A stretch of 64,000 nucleotides of DNA from Thermopolyspora flexuosa (GTDB lineage Bacteria; Actinomycetota; Actinomycetes; Streptosporangiales; Streptosporangiaceae), in assembly GCF_006716785.1 (NCBI RefSeq), contig NZ_VFPQ01000001.1:2728001-2792000 (forward strand). Reading direction: 5' to 3'. Positions 54,425-62,580 of the stretch are shown here, one piece after another. Position numbers and translations under genes: made by a program. The stretch's first letter is position 1. Each line of letters begins with the position of its first letter. The notes beneath the pieces were generated by a model, which worked only from the letters and a program-made list of their open reading frames with translations, was not told the DNA's origin and searched no databases.

Positions 54425-55168
54425 TCAGCTCGACCGGGCGGCGGTCAGCAGGCGGGTGACGGCGGTGGCGCCGGGGCTGAGCCGGGTGAGGTTGGCGATG
54501 AGCTCGTCGGCCGCCGCCTGCAGGCCGTCGACGCCGAGGGCGCCGAGGCCGTCGAGGATGAACAGGCCGCGGGTGGTGGCGTGGGTGATGCGGGTGCGCA
54601 CGCACTGGCGCCAGTTCCAGCGGCGGCAGGTGACGCCCTTGTCGTCGCGCCAGACGACCTCGCCCGGGTCCGGGTTCTCCACGACCGGCTCGCCGTTCTG
54701 CTGGGTGTCGAACGGCTCGTCGCCGCTCGCGCGGACCAGCCGCGCCGGCCCCACGTACGTGTCGAGGTCCTCGCCGCCGATGGGCAGCGCGTGGGCGACG
54801 GAGACCGCGTTGTAGGCGTCGGTGATGCGGTCGATGCGGGGCAGGCCCGCCTCGACGCGGCGCAGCAGGGCCTCGGCGCTGGGCCGGGTGCGCTGCGGCT
54901 TGGCGCCGAACGCGCGGAAGGCGTCCCGCCACTGGCTGAGATGCTCGAGCTCGTGCGGGGCACGCCCGTCGAGCAGCGTGCGGGCCTTCTCCTCCGCGGC
55001 GGCGAGCAGCGCGTCGCTCTCCGCGTCGGACGGCCCGGGACGCAGGCCCTCGACGACGATGAGCAGCGCGGCGTAGTCCGGCCGCAGCTCGCTCACGGCC
55101 GGGTCGATGTACGCCTCGGCGAGCCACCTCTCGACGTCCTGTCCGGTCTCCGGCACCACGTGGGTCAC
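54425..55168 (-). CDS. B3/B4 tRNA-binding-domain protein (PheT-like editing domain)
   Basis: 247 residues. The B3/B4 fold, as in the editing domain of phenylalanyl-tRNA synthetase beta, is indicated by RIDRITDAYNAVSVAHALPIGGEDLDTYVGPARLVRASGDEPF, EVVWRDDKGVTCRRWNWRQCVRTRITHATTRGLFILDGLG. Stand-alone proteins of this type are common; trans-editing is possible but unproven. GTG 55168 follows GGAGAAGGGGG-like sequence. An inverted repeat lies just upstream. Confidence 0.85.
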   Translation of the reverse strand: MTHVVPETGQDVERWLAEAYIDPAVSELRPDYAALLIVVEGLRPGPSDAESDALLAAAEEKARTLLDGRAPHELEHLSQWRDAFRAFGAKPQRTRPSAEALLRRVEAGLPRIDRITDAYNAVSVAHALPIGGEDLDTYVGPARLVRASGDEPFDTQQNGEPVVENPDPGEVVWRDDKGVTCRRWNWRQCVRTRITHATTRGLFILDGLGALGVDGLQAAADELIANLTRLSPGATAVTRLLTAARSS

Positions 55169-55194
55169 GACGCCCCCTTCTCCAGATTGAACTT

Positions 55195-55216
55195 GGAGTG
55201 CAATCTACTGCACTCC
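55195..55216. promoter_or_regulatory. Inverted repeat GGAGTGCA-6-TGCACTCC upstream of the B3/B4 gene
   Basis: 8-bp arms with a six-base spacer, extended to 9 of 10 matches with flanking T/A. It starts 27 bp before the B3/B4 start codon. The form is that of a dimeric regulator site (for instance MerR- or ArsR-like); no such regulator gene is adjacent. Confidence 0.55.
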
Positions 55217-55317
55217 AGGGGTGTACGCGAGCCGAAAACGACGCCGACGGAACGGCCGGTGCGCCCTGCGGCCGCCGAGTTGCGTGCGGTCCACCGGCCA
55301 CCGGCGGGAAACAGGGC

Positions 55318-55464
55318 GCGCCACCCGCCGACTTCCGCGCGATGCTCGACCGCGAGCGGGCCGACGTCGTGCTCGTCACCTGCGCCGGCCGCTCCCACGA
55401 CGGGCACATCGTCGCCGCGTTCGACGCCGGCCGCGATGTGATCACCGAGAAGCCGAGGACGACC
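55318..55464 (+). pseudogene. Fragment of a Gfo/Idh/MocA family oxidoreductase
   Basis: The frame APPADFRAMLDRERADVVLVTCAG, RSHDGHIVAAFDAGRDVITEKPRTT matches the end of the Rossmann domain, where the EKP motif contributes to catalysis in this family. Neither the NAD-binding start nor the C-terminal domain remains. The surrounding sequence is non-coding. Confidence 0.7.
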
Positions 55465-55538
55465 CGCTGGTGCGTGCACCCGCCCTGCCCGCCCGAGGGC
55501 GGGACGGTGGCGCTCGGGCGGGCGGCGCCGCGGGGCGG

Positions 55539-56141
55539 TCAGTGGTGTCCGTGGATGACCGCGTGCCCCCTGCCCCGGCCGATCAGCCACTTGTTGATCG
55601 GCGTGGTGACCAGGAACGCCACGAGCAGGGAGAACGCGAGCCCGCCCCAGAACAGCGGGCTGGTCAGGTGGGCGTCGAACGCGCCGGGGATGAGCAGCAG
55701 CACGCCGTTGTCCACGAGCTCCATCACGGCGATGGAGAGGGTGTCCGCGGCGAGCGCGAGCCGCAGGGTACGACGCCAACCCAGCCGTGCGCGGCGCAGG
55801 CCGAGCATGGTGAGCGAGTAGCCGAAGACGAACGCCAGCGCGATCGCCAGCACCGCGGTGGGCAGGGTCGGCCAGGCGAGCGCGGACCCGATCACCATGC
55901 CGAGCACCTCGCCGACGGCACAGCCGGCGAGACAGTGCAGCGTGGCCGACACGGCCATGCCCCAGGTCACGCCGTTGTGGGTCGCGGGCGCCCCGTGCCC
56001 GGCGTGCGCCTCACGTCCGCTCCGGCCATCCGGCGCATGGTCCGCGGGATGCGCGGCGGCTGCGGCCTCGCCGCGGCCGTGCCGTACCGTGTGCTTCCCG
56101 TCGCCGATACGCGCCTCGTCCGGCTCGCCTGTGCCGGTCAT
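55539..56141 (-). CDS. DUF4396 membrane protein
   Basis: 200 residues. A His/Gly/Ala-rich cytoplasmic head (about 55 residues) precedes four hydrophobic segments: WGMAVSATLHCLAGCAVGEVLGMVIGSALAW, TAVLAIALAFVFGYSLTML, LALAADTLSIAVMELVDNGVLLLIPGAF and LFWGGLAFSLLVAFLVTTPINKWLIGRGRGHAV. This is the DUF4396 layout; function unknown, a metal-linked role is suggested by the His residues. ATG 56141 is the best start; a ribosome site is not clear. Confidence 0.78.
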   Translation of the reverse strand: MTGTGEPDEARIGDGKHTVRHGRGEAAAAAHPADHAPDGRSGREAHAGHGAPATHNGVTWGMAVSATLHCLAGCAVGEVLGMVIGSALAWPTLPTAVLAIALAFVFGYSLTMLGLRRARLGWRRTLRLALAADTLSIAVMELVDNGVLLLIPGAFDAHLTSPLFWGGLAFSLLVAFLVTTPINKWLIGRGRGHAVIHGHH

Positions 56142-56166
56142 CGCGACCGCCGTGTGCGCTCTGTGT

Positions 56167-56751
56167 TCACGCAGGCCCTGAACCCTGCCCCTGCGGGGCA
56201 TATTCCCCCGATCCCTCCCGGCAGGTCGTGTCACCGCACGAAGTGGTGACCTCGAACCAGGTCGTGGTGCCGTTGCGGTCCCGGGTGAACCCCCAGCGGT
56301 CGGCGAGCATGTCCACCAGGTGCAGGCCACGCCCTCCCTCGGCGTACTCGTCGTCCAGCGGCCGCAGGCAGGGTGTGGTGGGGCCGCCGCCGTCCGCCAC
56401 CTCGACGCGTACCGCGTCCCCGGCCACGAGTACGGCGAGCGCGATCGTGTCGTCCGCGCCCGCGGTGGCGTGGCGCACGCTGTTGGTGGCGAGCTCGCTT
56501 GCGAGCAGGGTGACCGTGGGCACGTCGACCGGGCCCTCGGCGAGCAGCTTGCCGAGGTAGGCGCGTACCTCGGCCACGTTTCCGGGGGTCGCCCGGAGTC
56601 TGGTCGCCCCCAGGACCGTCATGCCGTCCGCAGGGCGTTGCCGCCGGGACGGGGCGAAGGGCGCCATCGCGAAGCGCCGCAGTGCCCATCGCCGGGCCGC
56701 GTCCCACCGCCGGACGCGGCGCAGGGTTCCCTCCGGGTCGATCCCCTTCAA
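56167..56751 (-). CDS. ATP-binding anti-sigma-like protein (HATPase_c_2)
   Basis: 194 residues. Fold markers: TVTLLASELATNSVRHATAG (N-box, near 88-107), VEVADGGG (G1), and GGRGLHLVDMLADRWG (G2). TTG 56751 is chosen because GGAGGTC lies six bases upstream; ATG 56667 would drop 28 basic residues. It is divergent from the XRE-TPR regulator across 142 bp. Pairs like this, XRE regulator plus RsbW-like ATPase, are numerous in actinomycetes and affect development (AbaA/WhiJ-like); a DUF397 partner is not seen. Confidence 0.85.
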   Translation of the reverse strand: MKGIDPEGTLRRVRRWDAARRWALRRFAMAPFAPSRRQRPADGMTVLGATRLRATPGNVAEVRAYLGKLLAEGPVDVPTVTLLASELATNSVRHATAGADDTIALAVLVAGDAVRVEVADGGGPTTPCLRPLDDEYAEGGRGLHLVDMLADRWGFTRDRNGTTTWFEVTTSCGDTTCREGSGEYAPQGQGSGPA

Positions 56752-56893
56752 GTCCTGACCTCCGGATCGTCGAGAAAACGTCAACACGCGAGCCCGCACC
56801 TGATGTACGGTGCGCATACGTTCGCACCCGCACAGTCACCGAACCCAGGTCGCAACACCACTGGCTCCCCACCTGACATATGGAGGTGATCTC

Positions 56894-58240
56894 GTGCCCG
56901 GCCGCCGCAAGAACCCCGACCGCTACCGCTCCCTGGCCCACTACTTCGGCGCCCGGATCCGCGACCTACGCGACAGCTACGAAGAACGCATCGGCAGGCC
57001 GCTCGGCCTCAACGAGTTCGCCGCCCGCACCGGCTACTCCCGCTCCATGATCAGCGCCATCGAGCGCGGCGAGCACCTGCCCGAGAACGGCGACCGGGTC
57101 CGCCTGATCGACCACACGCTGAAGGCGGACGGCGAGCTGACCGGCATGTGGCCGTTGGTCCAGCGCCTGGGACGACGCCCCATCGACGAACTGATTGCCG
57201 CCGCCGACAGCGGAAATAACCACAGTGTCATCCCCCAAGGTCAGGACGACGACATGCAGCGACGACTCCTGTTCCGACTCACCGGCCTCGGGCTCATCAG
57301 CGGTCCCGCGCTCAGCGACGCCGAGGCGTTACGGCAACTGATCGAGAAGGCCATCGGCACCGCCGAGTCGTCCTCCGTGGAGGACTGGGAGGCGGCGTGC
57401 CTCGAGCATCAGTACGCGGCCCACACCCATCCTCCGGCACAGGTCCGCGAGCAACTGGTCAGCGACATCGCGGCCCTGCAGTGGAGCCTCGCTCATGCCC
57501 GGCCCGAGCACCGGGCCGATCTCCAGCGTTCGATGGCCTGGCTGTCGAGGCTGCACGCCGGAATCCTCACCGATCTTGGCGAGTTCGGCCAGGCGCGCCG
57601 GTGGTGGGCGACGGCCCGGCGCGCCGCCGACGCCTCGGGCGACCTCGACATGCGGGTACGGGTGCGCGGGAAGGAGGCCGTACTCGGCCTGTACGCCCAC
57701 CGCCCGCTCGAGTCGGTGATCTCGCTCTCGCGTAAGGCCCAGCACCTGGCGGGCGGCATGACGTCCACCAGTGTCCTCCAGGCACTCGCCGGCGAAGTCC
57801 AGGCGCTCGCGCTGACGGGCCGCGACCAGGAGGCCCAGAAGAGCCTCAAGCACCTGCTCACCCTTGCCGACAAGATCGGCGACCGCCGCGAGTTCGGCTG
57901 GCACCCGGACTCGACCTGGTTCGTCGCGAGCTGGGTGCACTCCTTCGGCGGCTCGGCGAAGGCGGCCGAGAAGGCACGCGAGGAAGCGTTCAAGCGCCTC
58001 CCCGGCTACCACAACGACACCAACCTCCGCCTCCACCGCAGCATCACCATCGCCCGGGAAGGCGGCCACACCGAGGCGCTCCGCCAGGCCACCGAGGTCG
58101 TCTCCAACCTCGCCCCGGCCTACCGCTCCCAATTGATCATGCACACCGCCCGCCAGGTCCAGGAGTACATCCCACCCGCCCAGCGCAAGGGCAGCGCCTT
58201 CGACGACTACCGGACGGTCGTCCTCGCCGCCTCGGCATGA
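56894..58240 (+). CDS. XRE-family regulator with TPR-like C-terminus
   Basis: 448 residues. The HTH is GLNEFAARTGYSRSMISAIERGEHLPENGDRVRLIDHTL (about 36-74); the rest is helical with AW-R-F-Q-ARRWWATARRAADASGDL repeats like TPR-type ligand domains of actinomycete XRE proteins. GTG 56894 is preceded by GGAGGTGATC, a perfect match to the 16S anti-Shine-Dalgarno. Forms a divergent pair with the anti-sigma-like ATPase. Confidence 0.9.
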   Translation: MPGRRKNPDRYRSLAHYFGARIRDLRDSYEERIGRPLGLNEFAARTGYSRSMISAIERGEHLPENGDRVRLIDHTLKADGELTGMWPLVQRLGRRPIDELIAAADSGNNHSVIPQGQDDDMQRRLLFRLTGLGLISGPALSDAEALRQLIEKAIGTAESSSVEDWEAACLEHQYAAHTHPPAQVREQLVSDIAALQWSLAHARPEHRADLQRSMAWLSRLHAGILTDLGEFGQARRWWATARRAADASGDLDMRVRVRGKEAVLGLYAHRPLESVISLSRKAQHLAGGMTSTSVLQALAGEVQALALTGRDQEAQKSLKHLLTLADKIGDRREFGWHPDSTWFVASWVHSFGGSAKAAEKAREEAFKRLPGYHNDTNLRLHRSITIAREGGHTEALRQATEVVSNLAPAYRSQLIMHTARQVQEYIPPAQRKGSAFDDYRTVVLAASA

Positions 58241-58434
58241 GACTCGCTGATCACTCGCCGGGTCTCACTGCAAGCTGCGACGCGTGCCGCCAGGGCGACC
58301 ACGCGCGGTGCCGCGGGGCAAACGGGCGACCGTACCGTGGCGTCCGCAGGCAGCGGCACGGCACACCCGGCCGGATCGCCGAGACCACCCGACACGGCAG
58401 CGGGCTCTCCGCCAGGGGCGGACGGCTCCGCTGA
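58237..58434 (+). CDS. Small Cys/His-motif protein, doubtful
   Basis: 65 residues from an ATG that overlaps the XRE-TPR stop (ATGA). It contains CDACRQGDHARC (C-x2-C-x4-H-x2-3-C), a pattern like the short zinc-binding tails of actinobacterial proteins. Codon use is not convincing further on; it may be a chance frame. Confidence 0.3.
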   Translation: MRLADHSPGLTASCDACRQGDHARCRGANGRPYRGVRRQRHGTPGRIAETTRHGSGLSARGGRLR

Positions 58435-58576
58435 ATCACCTGTCCGGACGGCGATCCTTCGACCGCCGCTGAACGGCCGCCCCTGATAGGCGACGCCGAG
58501 CCACGACGAGCTGCAAGACGTTGGCTACCGACCGGCATGAGCCCGCCTTAGCGGGCCAGGACGTGGTGAGGACTGC
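58435..58576. other. Spacer between the XRE locus and the SfLAP pseudogene
   Basis: Short spacer with no supported gene and no clear hairpin. Confidence 0.4.
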
Positions 58577-59252
58577 TCAGCCGAGCAGGCCACGAAGGCC
58601 TTTGGCCAGGAACAGCAGGGCGAAGACCAGGAGCAGCAGCAAGGTGAGGGCGCCGTTGTGCAGCAGGAGCCAGCCGCGCATCCGGTGAAGTCGTTGTTCG
58701 CCGTCGGCACTGAGCGCAGCGGCGTAGGGGGCGAGCACCCCGACGCTTCCGATGACGACGAACACGGCGGCAAGGATGAGCTGCCGGCCGAGGGTGAGGG
58801 GTTCGTGGGCGGCGGTGATGGCTCCCCCGGCCAGGGAGGCGAGATTGACCGGGTTGGCGACGATGAGCAGGGCCGCCACTGCGATGATCTTGGGCGGGGT
58901 GAGGGTGTCCATGGCGGCGAGCCAACGGGGGTGTTCGCGGGGCCGTCCCTTCCCGGCGGCGTGCGGCCCGGCGGATCCCGACGATGGTCATCGCCAGCAG
59001 GAGTACGCCGATGATCAGACTGAGCCACGCTGTCCAGACCGGTCGGGCGTGTCCGGCGGCCCCGGCCGAGCCCAGCAGGGCGATGAGGACGACCAGTACG
59101 ACCCAGCTCATGATCAGCCAGGTGGCTTCGAACAACAGCGCCTTGGCACGACCGTTGGAGCTGATCAGCAGGGCGATGACGGCCACGACCGGGAACGGCG
59201 AGACGATCAGGCCGAGCGTGTAGGGCAGCATGTCGGCCAACGCCTTACCCAT
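58577..59252 (-). pseudogene. GAP/SfLAP family membrane protein gene broken by a frameshift
   Basis: From ATG 59252 (GGGGGAGG six bases upstream) the frame encodes MGKALADMLPYTLGLIVSPFPVVAVIALLISSNGRAKALLFEATWLIMSWVVLVVLIALLG in pieces, then about one hundred residues in loses sense (Arg/Pro-rich). The continuing half lies in another frame: EHPRWLAAMDTLTPPKIIAVAALLIVANPVNLASLAGGA and on to LLLHNGALTLLLLLVFALLFLAKGL. A one-base shift at about 58915-58960 rejoins them into 225 residues, the family length. SfLAP proteins may export glycopeptidolipids. True inactivation or a sequencing error cannot be told apart here. Confidence 0.8.
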
Positions 59253-59536
59253 GGTCATCCTCCCCCGCGGGTGACGGCTGCGGCTTCGCCGGAGCCGTAC
59301 GCACCACCGAACAGGCCGGCTCCGCCGTACCCCTGGGACCTGCATGGTGGCCGCGTGCCGAGTCCCGGGCCGCGACCGGCGGTACGAACCCGGCGCACCC
59401 ACCGCCGAATGTCCTCTACCGGCTGGTGCCCTGGTTACCGGAACCCGATCCGGGACCGCCTGATCGTCACATCGGCCTATGGCGATTTGGCGGTTTCCTG
59501 ACCTCGTCGGACACGACTGCGGGCAGGGGTGCTTAC
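59253..59536. other. Divergent region before the alkylsulfatase-like gene
   Basis: 284 bp, GC-rich, without a recognised gene. Must hold promoters for the sulfatase-like gene and the SfLAP gene, but none stands out. Confidence 0.4.
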
Positions 59537-61342
59537 ATGGCCACTCCTCCCTTGCATGACCGGACGGACTTCGACGACGCCGAGCGCGGCTTCATCGCGG
59601 AACTGTCTCCCGCCCTGATCAAAGCGGCCGACGGCAGGGTCGTCTGGGACCTCGACGCCTACGCCTTTCTCCACGCCGACTGCCCGGACACCGCGCACCC
59701 GAGCCTGTGGCGGCAGGCACAGCTGTGCGCCAGGCACGGGCTGTTCGAGGTGACCGACGGCATCTACCAGGTGCGCGGCCTGGATCTGTCCAACATGACC
59801 CTCGTGGAGGGCGAGCGTGGCGTCATCGTCATCGACCCGCTCGTCTCCACGGAGTGCGCCGCCGCCGCGCTCCGGCTCTACCGTGACCACCGGGGCGACA
59901 GGCCCGTGACCGGCCTGATCTACACCCACTCCCACGTGGACCACTTCGGCGGTGCCCGCGGCGTCAGCGACGGCACGGGCATTCCCGTCATCGCGCCCGC
60001 CCGTTTCGTCGAGCACGCCGTCTCGGAGAACGTCTACGCGGGCACCGCGATGAACCGGCGTGCCGCGTACATGTACGGCCAGGACCTGCCCCGCAGCCCG
60101 GAAGGTCAGCTCGGCTGCGGCCTGGGCATGGGCACCTCGGCCGGCACCGTATCGCTCATCCCGCCCACCCTCGACGTCACGCACACCGGCCAGGAGGAGA
60201 CGGTCGACGGCGTCCGCATCGTCTTCCAGCTCACCCCCGGCACCGAGGCCCCGGCGGAGATGAACTTCCTGTTCCCCGAACGGCGCGCCCTGTGCCTGGC
60301 CGAGAACGCCACCCACAACCTGCACAACGTGCTGACCCTGCGCGGCGCGCTGGTCCGCGACACCCGTGTCTGGGCCCGCTACCTGACCGAGGCCATCGCC
60401 CTGTTCGCCGACCGGGCGGACGTGGCCTTCGCCTCGCACCACTGGCCCACCTGGGGCCGCGAGCGCATCGTCGCCTTCCTGTCCCAGCAGCGCGACCTGT
60501 ACGCGTACCTGCACGACCAGACCCTGCGCATGCTGAACCGCGGCATGACCGGCAACGAGATCGCCGAGGCCATGCGGCTCCCGCCCGCCCTGGAGCGGGC
60601 CTGGCACACGCACGGCTACTACGGCTCGGTCAGCCACAACGTCAAGGCGATCTATCAGCGCTACCTGGGCTGGTTCGACGGCAACCCCGCCCACCTGTGG
60701 GAGCACCCGCCCGTCGAGCTGGCCCGCCGCTACGTCGAGGCCTTCGGCGGCACCGCCGCCGTCGTCGCGTTGGCCGAGCGGTACATCGGCCAAGGCGACC
60801 TGCGCTTCGCCGCGACCCTGCTCAACCACGCGGTGTTCGCCGACCCCGGCGACTCCGCCGCCCGCCACCTCCTGGCCGAGGTCTACACCCGCCTGGGCCA
60901 CGGCGCCGAGAACGCCACCTGGCGCAACTTCTACATGACCGGCGCCAAGGAGCTGACCACCCCGCCGTCGAAGCCCGCGACCAACACCGTCTCACCGGAC
61001 ATGCTCAGCGCGCTCACCGCCGATCAGGTCTTCGACTCGCTCGCCATCCGGGTCAACGGCCCCGAGGCATGGGACGAACACTTCACCATCGACTGGCACC
61101 TGACCGACACCCATGAGCACCACCGCACCACGCTGTCCAACGGCGCCCTGATCCACGAGCGGGACCGGTCCGGCGACGGCGCGGACCTGACCCTCCGGCT
61201 GACCAAGGATCGCCTGCTCAGCCTGCTCGCCGGAGACACCGACACCGGGGACCTCGCGTACGACGGCGACCTGACGGCCCTCGGGCGGCTGACGGCCGTT
61301 CTGGAGGAGCCCACGCCGGACTTCGCCATCGTCACACCTTGA
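59537..61342 (+). CDS. Alkylsulfatase-type MBL-fold hydrolase (SdsA1/BDS1-like)
   Basis: 601 residues. The zinc motif THSHVDHFGG gives His131, His133, Asp135 and His136; NFLFPERRALCLAENATHNLHNVLTLRGA and HHWPTWG hold further ligands and substrate contacts. A helical dimerisation domain (about 370-480) and a C-terminal SCP-2-like domain follow, as in SdsA1. Such enzymes cleave alkyl sulfates such as SDS to alcohol and sulfate; secondary-alkyl specificity is possible. No signal peptide is visible, unlike secreted SdsA1. ATG 59537 has a weak GGGG site. Confidence 0.9.
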   Translation: MATPPLHDRTDFDDAERGFIAELSPALIKAADGRVVWDLDAYAFLHADCPDTAHPSLWRQAQLCARHGLFEVTDGIYQVRGLDLSNMTLVEGERGVIVIDPLVSTECAAAALRLYRDHRGDRPVTGLIYTHSHVDHFGGARGVSDGTGIPVIAPARFVEHAVSENVYAGTAMNRRAAYMYGQDLPRSPEGQLGCGLGMGTSAGTVSLIPPTLDVTHTGQEETVDGVRIVFQLTPGTEAPAEMNFLFPERRALCLAENATHNLHNVLTLRGALVRDTRVWARYLTEAIALFADRADVAFASHHWPTWGRERIVAFLSQQRDLYAYLHDQTLRMLNRGMTGNEIAEAMRLPPALERAWHTHGYYGSVSHNVKAIYQRYLGWFDGNPAHLWEHPPVELARRYVEAFGGTAAVVALAERYIGQGDLRFAATLLNHAVFADPGDSAARHLLAEVYTRLGHGAENATWRNFYMTGAKELTTPPSKPATNTVSPDMLSALTADQVFDSLAIRVNGPEAWDEHFTIDWHLTDTHEHHRTTLSNGALIHERDRSGDGADLTLRLTKDRLLSLLAGDTDTGDLAYDGDLTALGRLTAVLEEPTPDFAIVTP

Positions 61343-61493
61343 CCGGCCGGCACGAACGGCGTCCGTACCATCCGCGATGTCCGTACGCTCCTTGGCGGCG
61401 TGGCCGAAGCCGTCGTCATGAGCGGATCATCTCCGGCAACCACCGTTACCCGGCCCACACAGCCGGTGCACTCGAGCCGGAACCGAGCTACGC

Positions 61494-61511
61494 GGCCGGG
61501 CAAGCCCGGCC
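61494..61511. terminator. Terminator hairpin between the sulfatase-like and nucleotidyltransferase genes
   Basis: GGCCGGG-CAAG-CCCGGCC pairs perfectly (seven base pairs, four-base loop) just before the convergent stop codon at 61524. Confidence 0.6.
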
Positions 61512-61523
61512 CTGCCCTACCGG

Positions 61524-62306
61524 TCAGACGTCAGCGGGAATCTCAGCGAGGGCGGCCTCAAGTTCCCGGTGTGCGAGCTCTCGAGCGCTTCGGACGGCAT
61601 CGATCAAGGAGCCGGGATCGCCGGTCATCCGCGAGACGATCTCGTCCACCGGCCGCAGTCCAGCCCGGGTGAGCAGGGTCTTCTCATTGGTCGCCCACTC
61701 GCCGCGTGCGGCGAGGATCGCGTGCGCGAACTGCGACATCCCCGTGGCGATCATTCCCGCACACTGCGCGAGCCTCCCGTACGGGGCGTGGTTGTGCTCG
61801 GCATAGGCAAGGGTGGCTTCACCCTGGCCACGCCAGACCGCCGGAGCGTTCCTCCGCAGCGCCATCGGATACTCGGGCCGGGGCAGCGACCCTCTCAGCA
61901 CACGATTGAGCGCCAGCTCGGCCACCACCAGGTAACTGGGGATGCCGGCGAGGTGGAACATCAACGGCTCGCAGTGAAACCTGCCCTCCCGGGCCTTCGC
62001 AAGCTCGCGTTCCACGACCTCCAGATCCCGGTAGTGGACGTCGACCCGCCTCCCATGGATCGTCAGCCACGCGCCACCGTTGAAGACGCCGCCACCCCAG
62101 CCGCCGATCTCCGAAACCTCGCCTTCCCACCCGACGTCGCGCAGCGCCTGCGGGTGGAACTCGCCCCGGTAGTAGACGGCCAGGTCCCAGTCGCTGTCCG
62201 GCCGGTTCGTTCCCTGTGCCCGCGATCCACCGAGCGCGACCGCCTTCACTCCGGGGAGCGCCATCAGCGTATCGGCGACCTCATCGAGAAAGCTCGTGCC
62301 GTCCAT
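61524..62306 (-). CDS. Nucleotidyltransferase-fold protein
   Basis: 260 residues. The pol-beta-type motif GGSRAQGTNRPDSDWDLAVYY has the GS pair at 27-28 and Asp39/Asp41; the third acidic residue may be Asp in RRVDVHYRDLE. A helical C-terminal domain follows. It is of the type annotated as aminoglycoside adenylyltransferase-like or MNT-like; substrate unknown, and it is not paired with a HEPN toxin gene. ATG 62306 is supported by codon pattern only. Confidence 0.88.
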   Translation of the reverse strand: MDGTSFLDEVADTLMALPGVKAVALGGSRAQGTNRPDSDWDLAVYYRGEFHPQALRDVGWEGEVSEIGGWGGGVFNGGAWLTIHGRRVDVHYRDLEVVERELAKAREGRFHCEPLMFHLAGIPSYLVVAELALNRVLRGSLPRPEYPMALRRNAPAVWRGQGEATLAYAEHNHAPYGRLAQCAGMIATGMSQFAHAILAARGEWATNEKTLLTRAGLRPVDEIVSRMTGDPGSLIDAVRSARELAHRELEAALAEIPADV

Positions 62307-62530
62307 GCCCCGACTCTATTGCGATCATGTTCGCGGTGATCCTGACCTCGCGGAGGCCATCTCGACACCCGCCGCCGATAGCGCGTGCTGCACCATCTGC
62401 TCCGCACCCGGCCGCCAACCGCAACCCCATCGACAGGTGGACAAGCGCGCCCGGCCGACCCTGGCCCTGCGCGGCCATCAGGGTGGGTCCCATCCGGCGC
62501 ACCAGGTGACAGGGTCGGCCGCACGCCGGC

Positions 62531-62560
62531 ACCCGGCATTTCTCGCGGGAAGTGCCGGGT
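62531..62560. terminator. Hairpin after the TPR gene
   Basis: ACCCGGCA and TGCCGGGT are complementary across a 14-base loop, extended past one mismatch. It lies 21 bp after the TPR stop codon (reverse strand). Confidence 0.5.
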
Positions 62561-62580
62561 CGGCCGAACGTCTATGACCG

